Virus record (IMG/VR): IMGVR_UViG_3300025669_000181
Coordinates: 1 to 24,899 of that record
DNA length: 24,899 nt
Origin: a virus
Strand: one strand, 5' to 3'
The notes below the pieces were generated by a model. The model did not search any database. It was not told where the DNA came from and saw only the letters and a list, made by a program, of their open reading frames with translations. Both the position numbers and the translations under genes were made by a program. Shown piece by piece: positions 24,129 through 24,899 of the stretch (its first letter is position 1; every line of letters starts with the position of its first letter).

Positions 24129-24899
24129 ATTATTTATATTATTTATACTTTTTAGTTTAAAGGGGTTCTGTCAAGTTCCCGATACGGAAACATTTACTCT
24201 TGACACCGTTGTAACGGTTGTAAATCCAACAACGGACGATTTAACTGATTGCTTTTCAGATGCTGTTGCTGATTTGTTTGACCCTGAATATACAAGTTAC
24301 ACGGCAAACAGTTTGTTGAGATTTAGAAATTATGCAACTCCATTCCCTGAATATGGCGGCACTGGTGGAATTGGTACATCGACCAGTAGTACTACAGTTG
24401 ATGTTGACTATCCAAGTACAAGTACAAACGGGTTGTTAATATTGCAAGTAGCTACAAAAACAAATACAACATTTACCGACCCTTCGGGATGGACACGTAT
24501 CGGCGGTTGGGTTGGGACTAATTCATACGCATGGTATTATAAAATTACAACTGGTTCAGAAACGGGCAATTTAACAGTAACGGCAGATTCATCTTCAAAT
24601 ATGGGTGGAATAATGTATTTTTATAAATATGTAAATCAAACAACATCCACGGGCGGTGAAGTTAGTGGGTCTGTAGTCAAGGCAGTTTTTACCGGTAATG
24701 CAGTAGATGGTATATTAAACGATTTATGTGGTATGTATTGTATCGTGTTTGGCGAAATATCAGCATCAACAAATGATGCAGTTGGTTGGGTTACTGATAG
24801 TAATTTAAACACATCTAGCGGCGGCGGTTACACTTTTATGGCAGTTAGCTATTTATATGAAAGTACTGAAACATCTTCATTATTGGCAATGCCATACGC
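24118..24899 (+). CDS. Fibre-like protein with signal peptide, 5' part (3' end outside window)
   Basis: The ATG at 24118 overlaps the last 11 bases of the long fibre gene, and the frame stays open to the window end (260 codons). The N-terminus MKNKLFILFILFSLKGFC, then QVPDTE, is a signal peptide with Gln at +1; the Cys at -1 does not sit in a lipobox. After an acidic linker (TDDLTDCFSDAVADLFDP) comes a Ser/Thr/Gly-rich domain with LLILQVATKTNTTFTDPSGW, then YYKITTGSETGNLTVTAD and GGIMYFYKYV. This matches a frequent phage/virion module reading 'L.v.v......t.~~P.GWt......~~~~~~yk.a.g.E.g..t.t.s.s......~~~y.~v'. It continues the fibre cluster. The total length and C-terminus are unknown. Confidence 0.7.
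   Translation, partial: MKNKLFILFILFSLKGFCQVPDTETFTLDTVVTVVNPTTDDLTDCFSDAVADLFDPEYTSYTANSLLRFRNYATPFPEYGGTGGIGTSTSSTTVDVDYPSTSTNGLLILQVATKTNTTFTDPSGWTRIGGWVGTNSYAWYYKITTGSETGNLTVTADSSSNMGGIMYFYKYVNQTTSTGGEVSGSVVKAVFTGNAVDGILNDLCGMYCIVFGEISASTNDAVGWVTDSNLNTSSGGGYTFMAVSYLYESTETSSLLAMPY

Noticed and set aside
24118-24175. Lipoprotein signal for the last gene because of the Cys in KGFCQ
   Set aside because: The residues before Cys (Gly-Phe) do not form a lipobox (L-[A/S/T/V]-[G/A]-C); a signal peptidase I site followed by Gln fits better.
17171-24899. Diversity-generating retroelement acting on the fibre genes
   Set aside because: No reverse transcriptase, template repeat or adenine-specific substitution pattern is visible here; repeat differences are mostly silent and not confined to A positions.
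1-24899. Tail sheath or contractile tail genes
   Set aside because: No gene of sheath size lies between the terminator and tape measure; only one tube candidate is present, so a contractile tail is unlikely.

Overview
This window looks like the late (structural) half of a tailed double-stranded DNA phage or prophage infecting a member of the Bacteroidota. The DNA is AT-rich and every gene lies on the + strand. Three kinds of evidence point to the host. Two copies of the Bacteroidota sigma-factor -7 box (TATCTTTG, consensus TAnnTTTG) precede the portal gene. Recognisable Shine-Dalgarno sequences are mostly absent. Three fibre-type proteins carry signal peptides that place Gln right after the predicted cleavage site, which is the Bacteroidota 'Q-rule'. 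No integrase, lysis, replication or host gene is visible, so temperate versus lytic lifestyle cannot be decided.

Layout, left to right. (1) 2-931: 3' part of the terminase large subunit, then a 216-nt promoter region. (2) 1148-4883: portal, a possible 29-aa mini-gene, prohead protease with a tandem-repeat tail, HK97-type major capsid protein. (3) 4883-6589: a beta-rich, signal-peptide-bearing structural protein of decoration or head-fibre type, whose signal-peptide codons contain a near-perfect 31-nt palindrome. (4) 6591-8847: a small protein, a head-tail connector, a tail terminator and a tail tube candidate. (5) 8837-10522: four small tail morphogenesis genes interrupted by an intrinsic-terminator-like hairpin, then the decayed 3' end of an HNH homing endonuclease gene at about 10509-10655. 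(6) 10640-17174: tape measure protein and two baseplate/distal-tail proteins. (7) 17171-24899: four consecutive genes with N-terminal signal sequences. They are two modular tail fibres (the second ending in an S74 self-cleaving chaperone), a small unknown protein, and a fibre-like protein cut by the window end.

How it works together. Terminase, portal, protease and capsid protein build and fill the head; the connector and terminator genes join it to a long non-contractile tail (one tube gene, no sheath gene, a 1090-aa tape measure: siphovirus architecture). Genes are packed with stop/start overlaps of the ATGA or TAATG type, which suggests one translationally coupled late operon driven from the promoters before the portal gene and tuned internally by the hairpins at 4909-4939 and 9045-9073.

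The least expected feature is the set of five genes in a virion operon that start with apparent Sec signal peptides. Phage structural proteins normally fold in the cytoplasm, so either these proteins are exported or the hydrophobic N-terminus has another role. Functions given for small genes rest mainly on gene order and are marked as such.
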